DNA of 64,000 nucleotides, taken from the NCBI GenBank assembly GCA_963702525.1, contig CAVPCY010000014.1, positions 141,156 through 205,155 of the forward strand, in the 5' to 3' direction. The DNA is from CAVPCY01 sp963702525 (GTDB lineage Bacteria > Actinomycetota > Coriobacteriia > Anaerosomatales > PHET01). How positions within the stretch are numbered: position 1 is the first letter of the stretch; each line of letters begins with the position of its first letter. Below the pieces are notes generated by a model. It was not told where the DNA came from, ran no database searches, and saw nothing but the letters and a program-made list of their open reading frames with translations. This document shows positions 36,810-44,506 of the stretch, piece by piece. The translations under genes were made by a program, and so were the position numbers.

Positions 36810-37727
36810 ATGAGCCCCGAGCCGAAGCCACAAGCACCCGCCTACTCGCACGGCTCAGCCGGCACCGCACGCCGCCTGCCCGTCTGGCTGCGACGTCCGA
36901 TAGCGCGCACGGGAACCTACGCCGACGTCGACGGCGTTCTGGCCGAGCTGAACCTCAACACGGTGTGCCGAAGCGCGAAGTGCCCCAACCGCGGGGAGTG
37001 CTTCAGCGAAGGGACCGCGACGTTTCTCATCATGGGTGACGTGTGCACGCGCGACTGCCGGTTCTGCGCCGTCGATTCGCGCGTCCCCGCACCACTCGAC
37101 CCGGCGGAGCCACAGCGGGTCGCCGAGGCCGCTCGGCGGATGGGGCTGACCCACGTCGTGATCACGTCGGTGACGCGCGACGATGTGTCCGACGGTGGCG
37201 CGGCGCACTTCGCCGAGACGATCCGGGCGGTGCGATCGGTGCTTCCCGAAGCTGCCGTCGAGGTGCTCACCAGCGACTTCGCCGGCGATCTGGCGAGCGT
37301 CGACATCGTTGCAGGAGCGCTGCCCGACGTCTTCAACCACAATCTCGAGACGGTTCCACGACTCTATCCCGAGGTGCGCCCACAGGCCGAGTACGCCCGG
37401 TCGCTCGAGGTGCTCGAGCACGTCAGCGCCGCCCACCCGGAGATCCCCACCAAGTCCGGCCTGATGCTGGGGCTCGGTGAGACGACCGCCGAGGTGCTGG
37501 CCGTGCTCGGCGACCTGCGCGAGGTCGGGGTGAGCATGCTGACGCTCGGACAGTACCTGAGGCCCAGCCCGGCGCATCTGCCGGTGGCTGAGTTCGTCGA
37601 GCCTTCCACCTTCGCCGAGATGGCGCGCGAGGCGTACCGACTCGGTTTCAGCGCGGTCGCGAGCGCGCCGTTCGTGCGCTCCAGCTACCATGCGGGCGAG
37701 CTGTCCGAGAAGCGCGGCGAGGACTAG
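36810..37727 (+). CDS. lipA: Lipoyl synthase
   Basis: A 305-residue radical-SAM enzyme that inserts two sulfur atoms into protein-bound octanoyl groups. Both iron-sulfur sites are visible: the auxiliary cluster CRSAKCPNRGEC (C-x4-C-x5-C) and the radical-SAM cluster CTRDCRFCAV (C-x3-C-x2-C). VFNHNLETVPRLYP, TKSGLMLGLGET and LTLGQYLRPS are further family blocks, and the serine ligand of the auxiliary cluster is in VRSSYHAG. Its presence with lpd indicates a lipoate-dependent complex in this organism. Confidence 0.96.
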   Translation: MSPEPKPQAPAYSHGSAGTARRLPVWLRRPIARTGTYADVDGVLAELNLNTVCRSAKCPNRGECFSEGTATFLIMGDVCTRDCRFCAVDSRVPAPLDPAEPQRVAEAARRMGLTHVVITSVTRDDVSDGGAAHFAETIRAVRSVLPEAAVEVLTSDFAGDLASVDIVAGALPDVFNHNLETVPRLYPEVRPQAEYARSLEVLEHVSAAHPEIPTKSGLMLGLGETTAEVLAVLGDLREVGVSMLTLGQYLRPSPAHLPVAEFVEPSTFAEMAREAYRLGFSAVASAPFVRSSYHAGELSEKRGED

Positions 37728-38764
37728 GCGAGCTGCGTCGGTCCTGCCTGTATGGGGACCCCGGCGCGGTCTCGCCCCGCGCCCTTCGCCTCGTAGAGCG
37801 AGCCGTCGGCGGCGGCGATCAGCGCTTCGGCAGTCACGCTTATGCCGCCGGGGATGTAGGCGCCGCCCACACTGACCGAGAGGATCACCGGTTCGCCACC
37901 TGCGACAAGAGGCGTCTCTCGCACGGTGCTCGCCACTCGCTCCATGAGACGGGCGAGGTCGTCTTGCTCCGACTCGGGAGCGAGCACCACGAACTCGTCG
38001 CCGCCGAAGCGCCCCACGATGTCGGAGGTGCGTACTGATCCGGCGATGCAGTTCGCCACAGCCACGAGCGCATCGTCTCCCGCGGGATGGCCGAACGAGT
38101 CGTTGATGCGCTTGAAGTAGTCGATGTCCACGAGCGCGAGCGCGAGCGGCCTGCCGTACCTCGCCGACCAAGCGAGCCACTGGTTCAGGTGGCCGAGGAA
38201 CCCTCGGCGGTTGTACTGCCCGGTGAGCTGGTCGAGGGTCGCCAAGGCTGCCAGCCGCTGCTGGTCTCGATACGCCCGCTGCAGCGCGCGTGCAAGGAAC
38301 GCGGAGAGCCCTTGTTCCGAGTGGCGTCGTTCGATCGCGTCGATGATGCGCAGCACGTGGCGCGAGTACGCCTCTCGGGCCTCGATCCTCCCGCCGGGTT
38401 GCATCAGGTCGGTCAGCTCGCCAAAGACGGGGTCGAGCATGAAGAACTCCATGCGGCCCGCAAGGTCGAGCATCTGATCGGTCGTCAAGGACTCGAAGTG
38501 CTCAGGGACCGCACGCTCGACCTCCTCTCGGACCTGTGCGAGCCGGCCGAGGATGTCGTGCTCGTCCAAGATGTCGGGAACCAGCCCGCCCTCCCAGGCA
38601 GCGGTGAGCTGGGTCCACCACTCGACGTGCTGCTGCTCCTCTTTCGACATCCGGGAGAAGACGGAGTTCAAGTCCGCGTCGTGCTCGCACGCCTTCGCCA
38701 TCCCGGCGTACACCTCACACGCCGTGCTATCGAGCTCGACGCAGAGCAGGAGTATCTCGCGCAC
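37724..38764 (-). CDS. Diguanylate cyclase with N-terminal ferritin-like domain
   Basis: A 346-residue signalling enzyme. Residues from about 180 form a GGDEF domain with an intact active site, RFGGDEFVV (near 250), and the product-inhibition site RTSD five residues before it, so it should make c-di-GMP. The first 160 residues are a four-helix ferritin/rubrerythrin-like bundle: LLCVELDSTACEVYAGMA, EEQQHVEWW (E-x-x-H), RMEFFMLDPVFGEL and AIERRH (second E-x-x-H). Those are the ligands expected of a di-iron site. Sensing of oxygen, peroxide or nitric oxide is therefore likely, but inferred. Its stop overlaps the lipA stop. Confidence 0.85.
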   Translation of the reverse strand: MREILLLCVELDSTACEVYAGMAKACEHDADLNSVFSRMSKEEQQHVEWWTQLTAAWEGGLVPDILDEHDILGRLAQVREEVERAVPEHFESLTTDQMLDLAGRMEFFMLDPVFGELTDLMQPGGRIEAREAYSRHVLRIIDAIERRHSEQGLSAFLARALQRAYRDQQRLAALATLDQLTGQYNRRGFLGHLNQWLAWSARYGRPLALALVDIDYFKRINDSFGHPAGDDALVAVANCIAGSVRTSDIVGRFGGDEFVVLAPESEQDDLARLMERVASTVRETPLVAGGEPVILSVSVGGAYIPGGISVTAEALIAAADGSLYEAKGAGRDRAGVPIQAGPTQLA

Positions 38765-38888
38765 ATGCCCTCCTTGAGCCGTCGGGGCCTCTCGCTAGGT
38801 GTATTCCCCAAGCGGCGAATGCTGCCCGTAGCGGCTGGCTGCAGAAGTGAAGCTCGAGAGTGACATGAAACGAGATGAATGTGGCACA

Positions 38889-38904
38889 ATACCCCTAGGG
38901 GGGT
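38889..38904. promoter_or_regulatory. CsoR/DUF156-type G-tract operator upstream of aqpZ
   Basis: ATACCCCTAGGGGGGT is close to the TACCCC-GGGGTA palindromes bound by CsoR-family repressors (copper, nickel, formaldehyde or sulfide sensors). It overlaps CACAAT (38885-38890), a possible -10 box. The region between the diguanylate cyclase and aqpZ holds no gene. No csoR gene is in the window. Confidence 0.45.
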
Positions 38905-38942
38905 CGCCTGGCGACGAGCCGGACGGTCTTCTTCATGGATTG

Positions 38943-38978
38943 GTGGGGCACCGGCTCGGTGGTTAGCCGGTGCCCCAC
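38943..38978. terminator. Perfect 14-bp hairpin in the aqpZ leader
   Basis: GTGGGGCACCGGCT (38943-38956) pairs perfectly with 38965-38978 around an eight-base loop. It sits inside the 318-base gap, about 100 bases before aqpZ. It may be an attenuator or structured leader; no T run follows. Confidence 0.45.
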
Positions 38979-39082
38979 GTGTATGCCGGCTCTGCTGGCC
39001 TCGACCCGTCTCTGATCGGGTGTCAAGACGCCGGTGCTCGGAGCAAACGGGCATACATACACACGCCAGGGGGGAGACAGTA

Positions 39083-39779
39083 GTGGTCAAGAAGATCGCA
39101 GCCGAGTTCCTCGGGACGTTCTGGCTGGTGCTCGGCGGCTGCGGCGCGGCCGTACTCGCTGCCGGAGTGCCTGAAGTCGGTATCGGCTATCTGGGGGTCT
39201 CGCTCGCGTTCGGCCTCACGGTCGTCACCATGGCCTATGCGGTCGGCGCCATCTCCGGCGGCCACTTCAACCCCGCGGTTTCGCTCGGCCTGTGGGCCGG
39301 CGGCAGGTTCGCGCTTCGCGACCTGGCGCCCTATTGGGCATCGCAGATAGTCGGCGCGATCGCTGCGTGCGGTGTGCTCGCTACCATCGCCAATGGAAAG
39401 CCGGGCTTCTCGGTCGTGGAGTCGGGCTTCGCCGCGAACGGGTACGGCCTGCACTCGCCGGGCGGGTACGGGTTGTGGGCAGGGATCCTCGCCGAGTTCG
39501 TGGCGACGTTCTTCTTCGTACTGGTGATCATGGGTGTGACCGACGCGCGCGCGCCGAAGGGTTTCGCACCGTTGGCGATCGGCCTGGCACTCACGCTCAT
39601 CCACCTGTTCACCATCCCCGTGACCAACACCTCCGTGAACCCGGCGCGCAGCATCGGGCCGGCGATCTTCGTGGGAGGGTGGGCACTGCAGCAGTTGTGG
39701 ATGTTCATCGTGGTTCCGCTCGCGGGTGCGCTGGCGGCGGGGTTCGTGTATCGGCTTCTGCTCGACGACAGCCGCGTAG
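39083..39779 (+). CDS. aqpZ: Aquaporin Z-like water channel
   Basis: A six-helix channel protein of about 232 residues starting at GTG 39083 after GGGGGGAGACAGTA. Both channel signatures are present: SGGHFNPAVSLG and NTSVNPARSIGPA, the second giving the selectivity-filter arginine. The N-terminus AAEFLGTFWLVLGGCGAAV is the AqpZ pattern. The frame has no stop where the family should end and runs on through the next gene; a one-base frame change would stop it at 39779, matching the usual length of about 230. The end is therefore approximate. Confidence 0.88.
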
Positions 39780-39881
39780 CGATTCTCGGTCGTCGCAACG
39801 GTCTGAGCGGCATACAATGGCGGGGGAGCGAAGGGCAGCGGCCTTTCCGACGCTCGGAGCCGTTCAGAGAGGGGCACTGCT

Positions 39882-40178
39882 GTGGACAGCATCGACGAAC
39901 TCGACATGTACGAGGCCGAGAAGCGCCTCGCCCTGTACAACGAGTACCGCGACGCGATCCGCGTGTTCCAGTACTACGTCGAGACCGAGTTGAGGGCATA
40001 CCTGTGCAACAGCGTCGAGGTCGAGCCGGTGCCTGCGCCCGGAGGAACCTACTTCACGGTCAGTCTCACGGACGCCTGGATCTACGAAGCAGAACGCCCG
40101 CAGCGCTTCGTGCCCTCCGTCGTGATCTACGAAGTGGGCCCCGTCCACGTGCAGCGCCTGCGCACCGACGAGCAGTAG
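39882..40178 (+). CDS. DUF2469 protein, actinobacterial
   Basis: A 98-residue soluble protein starting at GTG 39882 behind GAGAGGGGCACTGCT. It has the DUF2469 pattern LDMYEAEKRLALYNEYRDAI, FQYYVETELRAYLCNSVEV and YFTVSLTDAWIYEAERPQRF. The family is small, conserved in Actinomycetota and without known function. It lies 17 bases before ligA, so it may be co-transcribed with it. It is the best taxonomic marker in the window. Confidence 0.85.
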   Translation: MDSIDELDMYEAEKRLALYNEYRDAIRVFQYYVETELRAYLCNSVEVEPVPAPGGTYFTVSLTDAWIYEAERPQRFVPSVVIYEVGPVHVQRLRTDEQ

Positions 40179-40195
40179 CGCGCGGGGCCTGGCCG

Positions 40196-42324
40196 ATGAT
40201 GGGGAGCGCGCCTGCAGACTTCGGGAGTGCGAGTGCGCGTGCTGCCGAGCTGAGCCGGGAGATCTGGCGCCACGCACGGCTCTACTACGTCTTCGATGCC
40301 CCTGAGATCAGTGATGCCGCGTACGACTCGCTCGTACGCGAGTTGCAGCAGATCGAGCGCGCCTACCCGGAACTCGTAACCCCCGATTCGCCTACCCAGA
40401 TGGTCGGCTACGCGCCACCGCCCCCCTTCGCGCGCGGCACCGACGGCGCCGAGCGGATACTTGCGCCGTTCGAGCCGGTCGCCCACTCGAGCCGTATGTA
40501 CTCGCTCGACAACGCGATGGACCTCGAAGAGCTCGACGCATGGCTTGCGCGCGTCCGAGAAGCGGTGGGCGAGCGCGCCTGCACCTTCGTCGCGGAGCTC
40601 AAGATCGATGGCTCTTCACTCGCTCTGACCTACCAGAACGGTGTGCTCGTGCGTGCCGCGACCCGAGGTGACGGCACCACCGGTGAGAACGTCACCGCTA
40701 ACGTGCAGATGATCCGGGACGTACCGCTGCGGCTCACCGGCGAACGACCGGGAACGGTCGAGGTCAGGGGCGAGGTCTACCTGCCGCGAGCGAGCTTCGA
40801 GCGCCTCAACGCCGAGCAGGAGGCCGCCGGGCTGCCGCTCTTCGCCAATCCCCGCAACGCCGCCGCCGGCTCGATGCGGCAGAAGGACCCGGCGATCACC
40901 GCCGGGCGCGATCTGGCGACGTTCGTCTACGCGATCGCGGACCCGCGTGCACTCGGGCTCTCGCGCCAAAGCGAGGTGCTCGAGTGGCTTCGGGCGGCCG
41001 GCTTCCACGTGAACCCCGACGTCGTCTCGTGCGCCGCGCCCGAGCAGGTCCGCGAGTTCTGCGAAGCAGCACTCGGCATGCGCGAGTCGCTGCCCTACGA
41101 GATAGACGGCGTGGTGGTCAAAGTCGACCAGCTCGCGCTCCAAGACGAGCTGGGCTACACGGCCAAGGCGCCGCGCTGGGCGATCGCCTACAAGTTCCCT
41201 CCCGAGGAGAAGACCACGCGGCTGCTCGACATCCAGGTGAGCGTGGGCCGCACCGGCGTGCTCACACCCTTCGCGGTCTTCGAGCCGGTGAAGGTCGCGG
41301 GGTCGACCATCCAGCGGGCGACGCTGCATAACGAAGACGAGGTGCGGCGCAAGGGCGTGCTCATCGGCGACACGATCATCGTGCGCAAGGCCGGCGACGT
41401 CATCCCCGAGGTCGTGGGTGCCGTCGAAGGGCTGCGTGACGGAGGCGAGCGTGCGTTCGTCATGCCCACCGCGTGCCCCAGCTGCGGCGGACCGGTATGG
41501 CGCGAGGAGGGTGAGGTCGCCGCGCGGTGCACCAACGTGGCGTGCCCGGCGCAGCGCCACGAGCGGTTGCTGCACTTCGCCAGCCGAGGCGCGATGGACA
41601 TCGAGGGGCTGGGCGACGAGATCGTCGGGCGCCTGGTCGCGGCGGGCATGGTGAGCGACGTGGCCGACTTCTACCGGCTCGAGCGTCGAAACACTGGCCT
41701 CGCTCGACATGGGCAGACTCAAGCAGGACGGCACACCGGTGGTGCTCGGTCCGGTGGTCGCCGAGAAGATCCTCGGCAACGTGGAGGCGTCCAAGACGCG
41801 CTCGCTCGCGCGTCTGCTCTTCGCGCTCGGTATCCGTCACGTTGGCTCGACCGTGGCCGAGGCGCTTGCGGCCGAGATCCCGAGCATCGACGAGTTGCGG
41901 GAGTCTCCCGCCGAGAGACTCTCGGCGATCGAAGGCGTCGGGCCGGTGATCGCCGCGAGCGTACGCGCGTTCTTCGACAACCCCGACAACCTCGAGGTCA
42001 TCGACAAGCTCAGGGCGGCAGGTGTCTCTCTCGCGCAAGAGCGGACCGCGCCGCTGCGCGATCAGACGCTCGCCGGCCTCACCTTCGTGCTCACGGGCGC
42101 GCTCGAGCGCTTCACCCGCGACGAGGCCGGTGCGGCGCTCAAGGAGCTCGGCGCCAAGGTGGCGTCGAGCGTGAGCAAGAAGACGAGCTTCGTGGTCGCC
42201 GGCGAGGAGGCGGGCTCGAAGCTCGACAAGGCCGTTCAGCTGGGCGTGCCGGTCCTCTCGGAAGGCTGACTTGGTCGAGGTGCTCGAAAGCGGGCAGCCA
42301 CCGGCGCTTGGGCGTGCCGAGTGA
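40196..42324 (+). CDS. ligA: NAD-dependent DNA ligase LigA, two frame breaks
   Basis: A replicative ligase of about 708 residues. The adenylation lysine is in FVAELKIDGSSLALTY (KxDG). RGEVYLPRASFE, the NAD-ligase FANPRNAAAGSMRQKDP and YEIDGVVVKVD follow, then the OB fold. The zinc finger is CPSCGGPVW ... CTNVACPAQ. After a frame change near 41690 come helix-hairpin-helix repeats (LFALGIRHVGSTVAEAL, LSAIEGVGPVIAASV) and a BRCT domain (GLTFVLTGAL ... FVVAGEEAGSKLDKA). A second break near 42262 restores VLSEADLVEVLESG and a stop at 42324 that overlaps the next start, which supports the repair. Confidence 0.95.
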
Positions 42325-43184
42325 GCGACGCCGCGCCGCAGGCCTCAGAGCGGGATGGCAGCTGGCAGCCGCCGGACACTCCGCCTGTGCCACCTCTCGC
42401 AGTTGCCGAGCCACCCACCACTCCACCCAAACCGCCTCTCGCAGCTGCCGAGCCGGCCAGCACTGACGGCTCGCCGACGCTTACAGGCGTTGCGTGGTCC
42501 CTGCCCATCGCGGCGCTGTTCATCGGCGTGCTCGTAGCAGTAACGGTGGGTGCCTCGCTGCTCGCCGGCGCGGTGCGGTCGCTGGGTCTGAGCGGCCCGG
42601 CCCTGACCTTGGCCCTCGGCGCGCTGCTCTCCGTCGGCTACTCGGGAATCCTGATCGGCGTGTGGTTCGTGGCGCGCAACCGCCAGGTGCCCTTCGCCGA
42701 AGCAGTGGGTATCCGCCCCGCGTCGGCAGGTGCGTACCTTGGCGGCGTGGCGCTCGCGGTGCTGGCTGGCAGGGTGGCGGCGGGTGCGTGGGGCGTCGCC
42801 CTGCAGTACTTCGACATCACCTTGCCCGGTCCCGACATCGACCCTTCGCGGCTGTTCCCGCCCGGTCTGGCCGGCATCGCGACGGCCTTCGTCGTGGCCG
42901 TGGTGCTCGCACCGCTGACCGAGGAGATCCTGTTTCGGGGAGTGCTCCTGTCCGCGCTCAAGGCGCGGTGGGGGACCGGCGTCGCCATCTTCGGCTCCTC
43001 GGCGTTGTTCGCGGGCATGCATGTGAGCCCGTACGCGATCCCGCCCGTGTTCGTGCTCGCGCTCGTGTTGGGCTGGCTCTTCGTTCGGACACGGTCGCTC
43101 ACTGTGTGCATCGTCGCCCACTCGGTGTTCAACGGGGTCGGGCTCGCAGCCTTGTACGCGCTCAAGTCGGCCGGTGTGATGTGA
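42321..43184 (+). CDS. CPBP-family intramembrane protease (CAAX/Abi type), first copy
   Basis: A 287-residue membrane protein starting at GTG 42321, in a four-base overlap with ligA. The first 45 residues are proline-rich. Eight or so hydrophobic segments follow. The catalytic motifs are EEILFRGVLLSALKARWG (E-E-x3-R), FAGMHVSPYA and AHSVFNGVG (H-x3-N). These proteins cleave prenylated or membrane peptides, or serve in bacteriocin self-immunity; the target here is unknown. Four bases of overlap with the next, similar gene suggest a pair made together. Confidence 0.87.
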   Translation: MSDAAPQASERDGSWQPPDTPPVPPLAVAEPPTTPPKPPLAAAEPASTDGSPTLTGVAWSLPIAALFIGVLVAVTVGASLLAGAVRSLGLSGPALTLALGALLSVGYSGILIGVWFVARNRQVPFAEAVGIRPASAGAYLGGVALAVLAGRVAAGAWGVALQYFDITLPGPDIDPSRLFPPGLAGIATAFVVAVVLAPLTEEILFRGVLLSALKARWGTGVAIFGSSALFAGMHVSPYAIPPVFVLALVLGWLFVRTRSLTVCIVAHSVFNGVGLAALYALKSAGVM

Positions 43185-44077
43185 GCGGCTCTTCATCACC
43201 ACTGAAGCCCTCAGACGTGCCGAAGGTCGCCGTGGGTTCTCGGGCAGAGGCCAAGGCGCTGAGGACCCTCGCCGAGCAAGCCGAACGTGACCGCGTCGCG
43301 TCGGCGAAGACCTCGGCGAAGCAGGCGAAGCAGCAGACGCTTCTGGAGCGACACGCCCAGACCGTCGCGACCGACGGCACCGCACTATGGACGCCTGCCG
43401 ATGCCGCGGTAGTGCTGGCTGTGCTCGTCGCCGGGATCGTGCTCAAGCAGCTCGCGCTGGGGTCGCGGGTGGTCGAGGTGATGCCGGCCAGCGGCCAGAC
43501 CGGCGCGCGCGCCGTCGTTCTCGGCGGCTTCTACACGCTGCAGCTCTTCGCGCTGATCTTCGTGGCCCACCGTCACGGGCTCAGGCTGTCCCAGGCATTC
43601 GGGTTGGGTCGGCTCGGGCGGTCGATGACGCACCGTCTGGTCTCTGTCGGGCTCGTGGTCGGCCTTCTGCTTGCGACCCGGGCGGCGGCGTTGCTGTGGG
43701 GCATGATGTCGGCGGCGGCGGGGTGGGGCCCACCCGTGCGTGGGGAGTTCACGGAGGTATTCGGCACGGGCGGCGGCGGGCTGCTTCTCTCCATCCTGAT
43801 GGTCGTGCTCGCGGGCCCGTTCGTGGAGGAGCTCACCTTCAGAGGAGTGGTTCTCGGTGCGGCGGGTCCGCGGTGGGGGATGTGGCCGGCCGTTGTGGTA
43901 TCCGCGGCGCTGTTCTCATTCGCGCACGTCACCGCGTGGGCGGTCGTTCCCACCTTCGTTCTCGGCATCGCGCTGGGGTGGCTCGCGTGGACGCGCGGGT
44001 CCGTGTGGCCCGCGATAGCCCTGCACACCCTGTACAACGGCGTCGTGGTGGGTGCCGCGTTCTGGCTCGCGAGATAG
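43181..44077 (+). CDS. CPBP-family intramembrane protease, second copy
   Basis: A 298-residue paralogue of the preceding gene, starting at GTG 43181 within the earlier stop. The first 70 residues are charged and probably coiled coil (EAKALRTLAEQAERDRVASA). The membrane core has the motifs EELTFRGVVLGAAGPRWG, FSFAHVTAWA and LHTLYNGVVVG. Both copies keep all catalytic residues, so neither is an obvious dead partner. Together with ligA they form one overlapping transcript unit. Confidence 0.86.
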   Translation: MSGSSSPLKPSDVPKVAVGSRAEAKALRTLAEQAERDRVASAKTSAKQAKQQTLLERHAQTVATDGTALWTPADAAVVLAVLVAGIVLKQLALGSRVVEVMPASGQTGARAVVLGGFYTLQLFALIFVAHRHGLRLSQAFGLGRLGRSMTHRLVSVGLVVGLLLATRAAALLWGMMSAAAGWGPPVRGEFTEVFGTGGGGLLLSILMVVLAGPFVEELTFRGVVLGAAGPRWGMWPAVVVSAALFSFAHVTAWAVVPTFVLGIALGWLAWTRGSVWPAIALHTLYNGVVVGAAFWLAR

Positions 44078-44203
44078 CGCCCCATCGCACGCTTCCGCTT
44101 GGCCTTTCAGGATGTTTCGTCGGGTATGATGTGTGCCGTTGCCGCGCATGACTCTCGCATCTGCGGGAGTGCGACCGCACCCACACGAGAGGACGGCCGT
44201 TAG

Positions 44204-44506
44204 ATGGCCCTTTCCGAGTCAGAAGTACGCCACGTGGCGATGCTCGCGCGTCTCGCGCTCACAGACGAGCAGGTGGAGACACTCGCCGTCGAGCTCAACT
44301 CGATCCTCGGCCACATCGACACGATCCAGCAGCTCGACCTCGAGGGTGTCGAGCCCACTGCGCATGCGATCCCCGTGGTCAACTCGACGCGTCCCGACGA
44401 GCCACGTCCGGGCCTGTCGCGGGAGCTCGCTCTTCTCAACGCACCCGAGGCCGAAGCCGGGGCGTTCGTCATTCCCCAGATCGTGGGCGGCGGTGAGCAG
44501 TCGTGA
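44204..44506 (+). CDS. gatC: Asp-tRNA(Asn)/Glu-tRNA(Gln) amidotransferase subunit C
   Basis: A 100-residue subunit that holds GatA and GatB together. It begins LSESEVRHVAMLARLALTDE and has the typical LDLEGVEPTAHAIPVVN and RPDEPRPGLSRELALLNAPE. The ending FVIPQIVGG is normal. A TATGAT box at about 44125 may be its -10 element. It overlaps gatA by four bases. Confidence 0.93.
   Translation: MALSESEVRHVAMLARLALTDEQVETLAVELNSILGHIDTIQQLDLEGVEPTAHAIPVVNSTRPDEPRPGLSRELALLNAPEAEAGAFVIPQIVGGGEQS

Noticed and set aside
38905..38935. Possible mini-ykkC-like riboswitch (ACGA and ACGG near short stems)
   Set aside because: The stems are too short and the two hairpins of the motif cannot be drawn convincingly.
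38879..42466. One open frame of about 1,195 codons spanning aqpZ, the DUF2469 region and most of ligA
   Set aside because: The middle 130 codons are out of frame with DUF2469 and look like random arginine-rich sequence. It is two separate genes in the same frame with a lost aqpZ stop, not a fusion protein.
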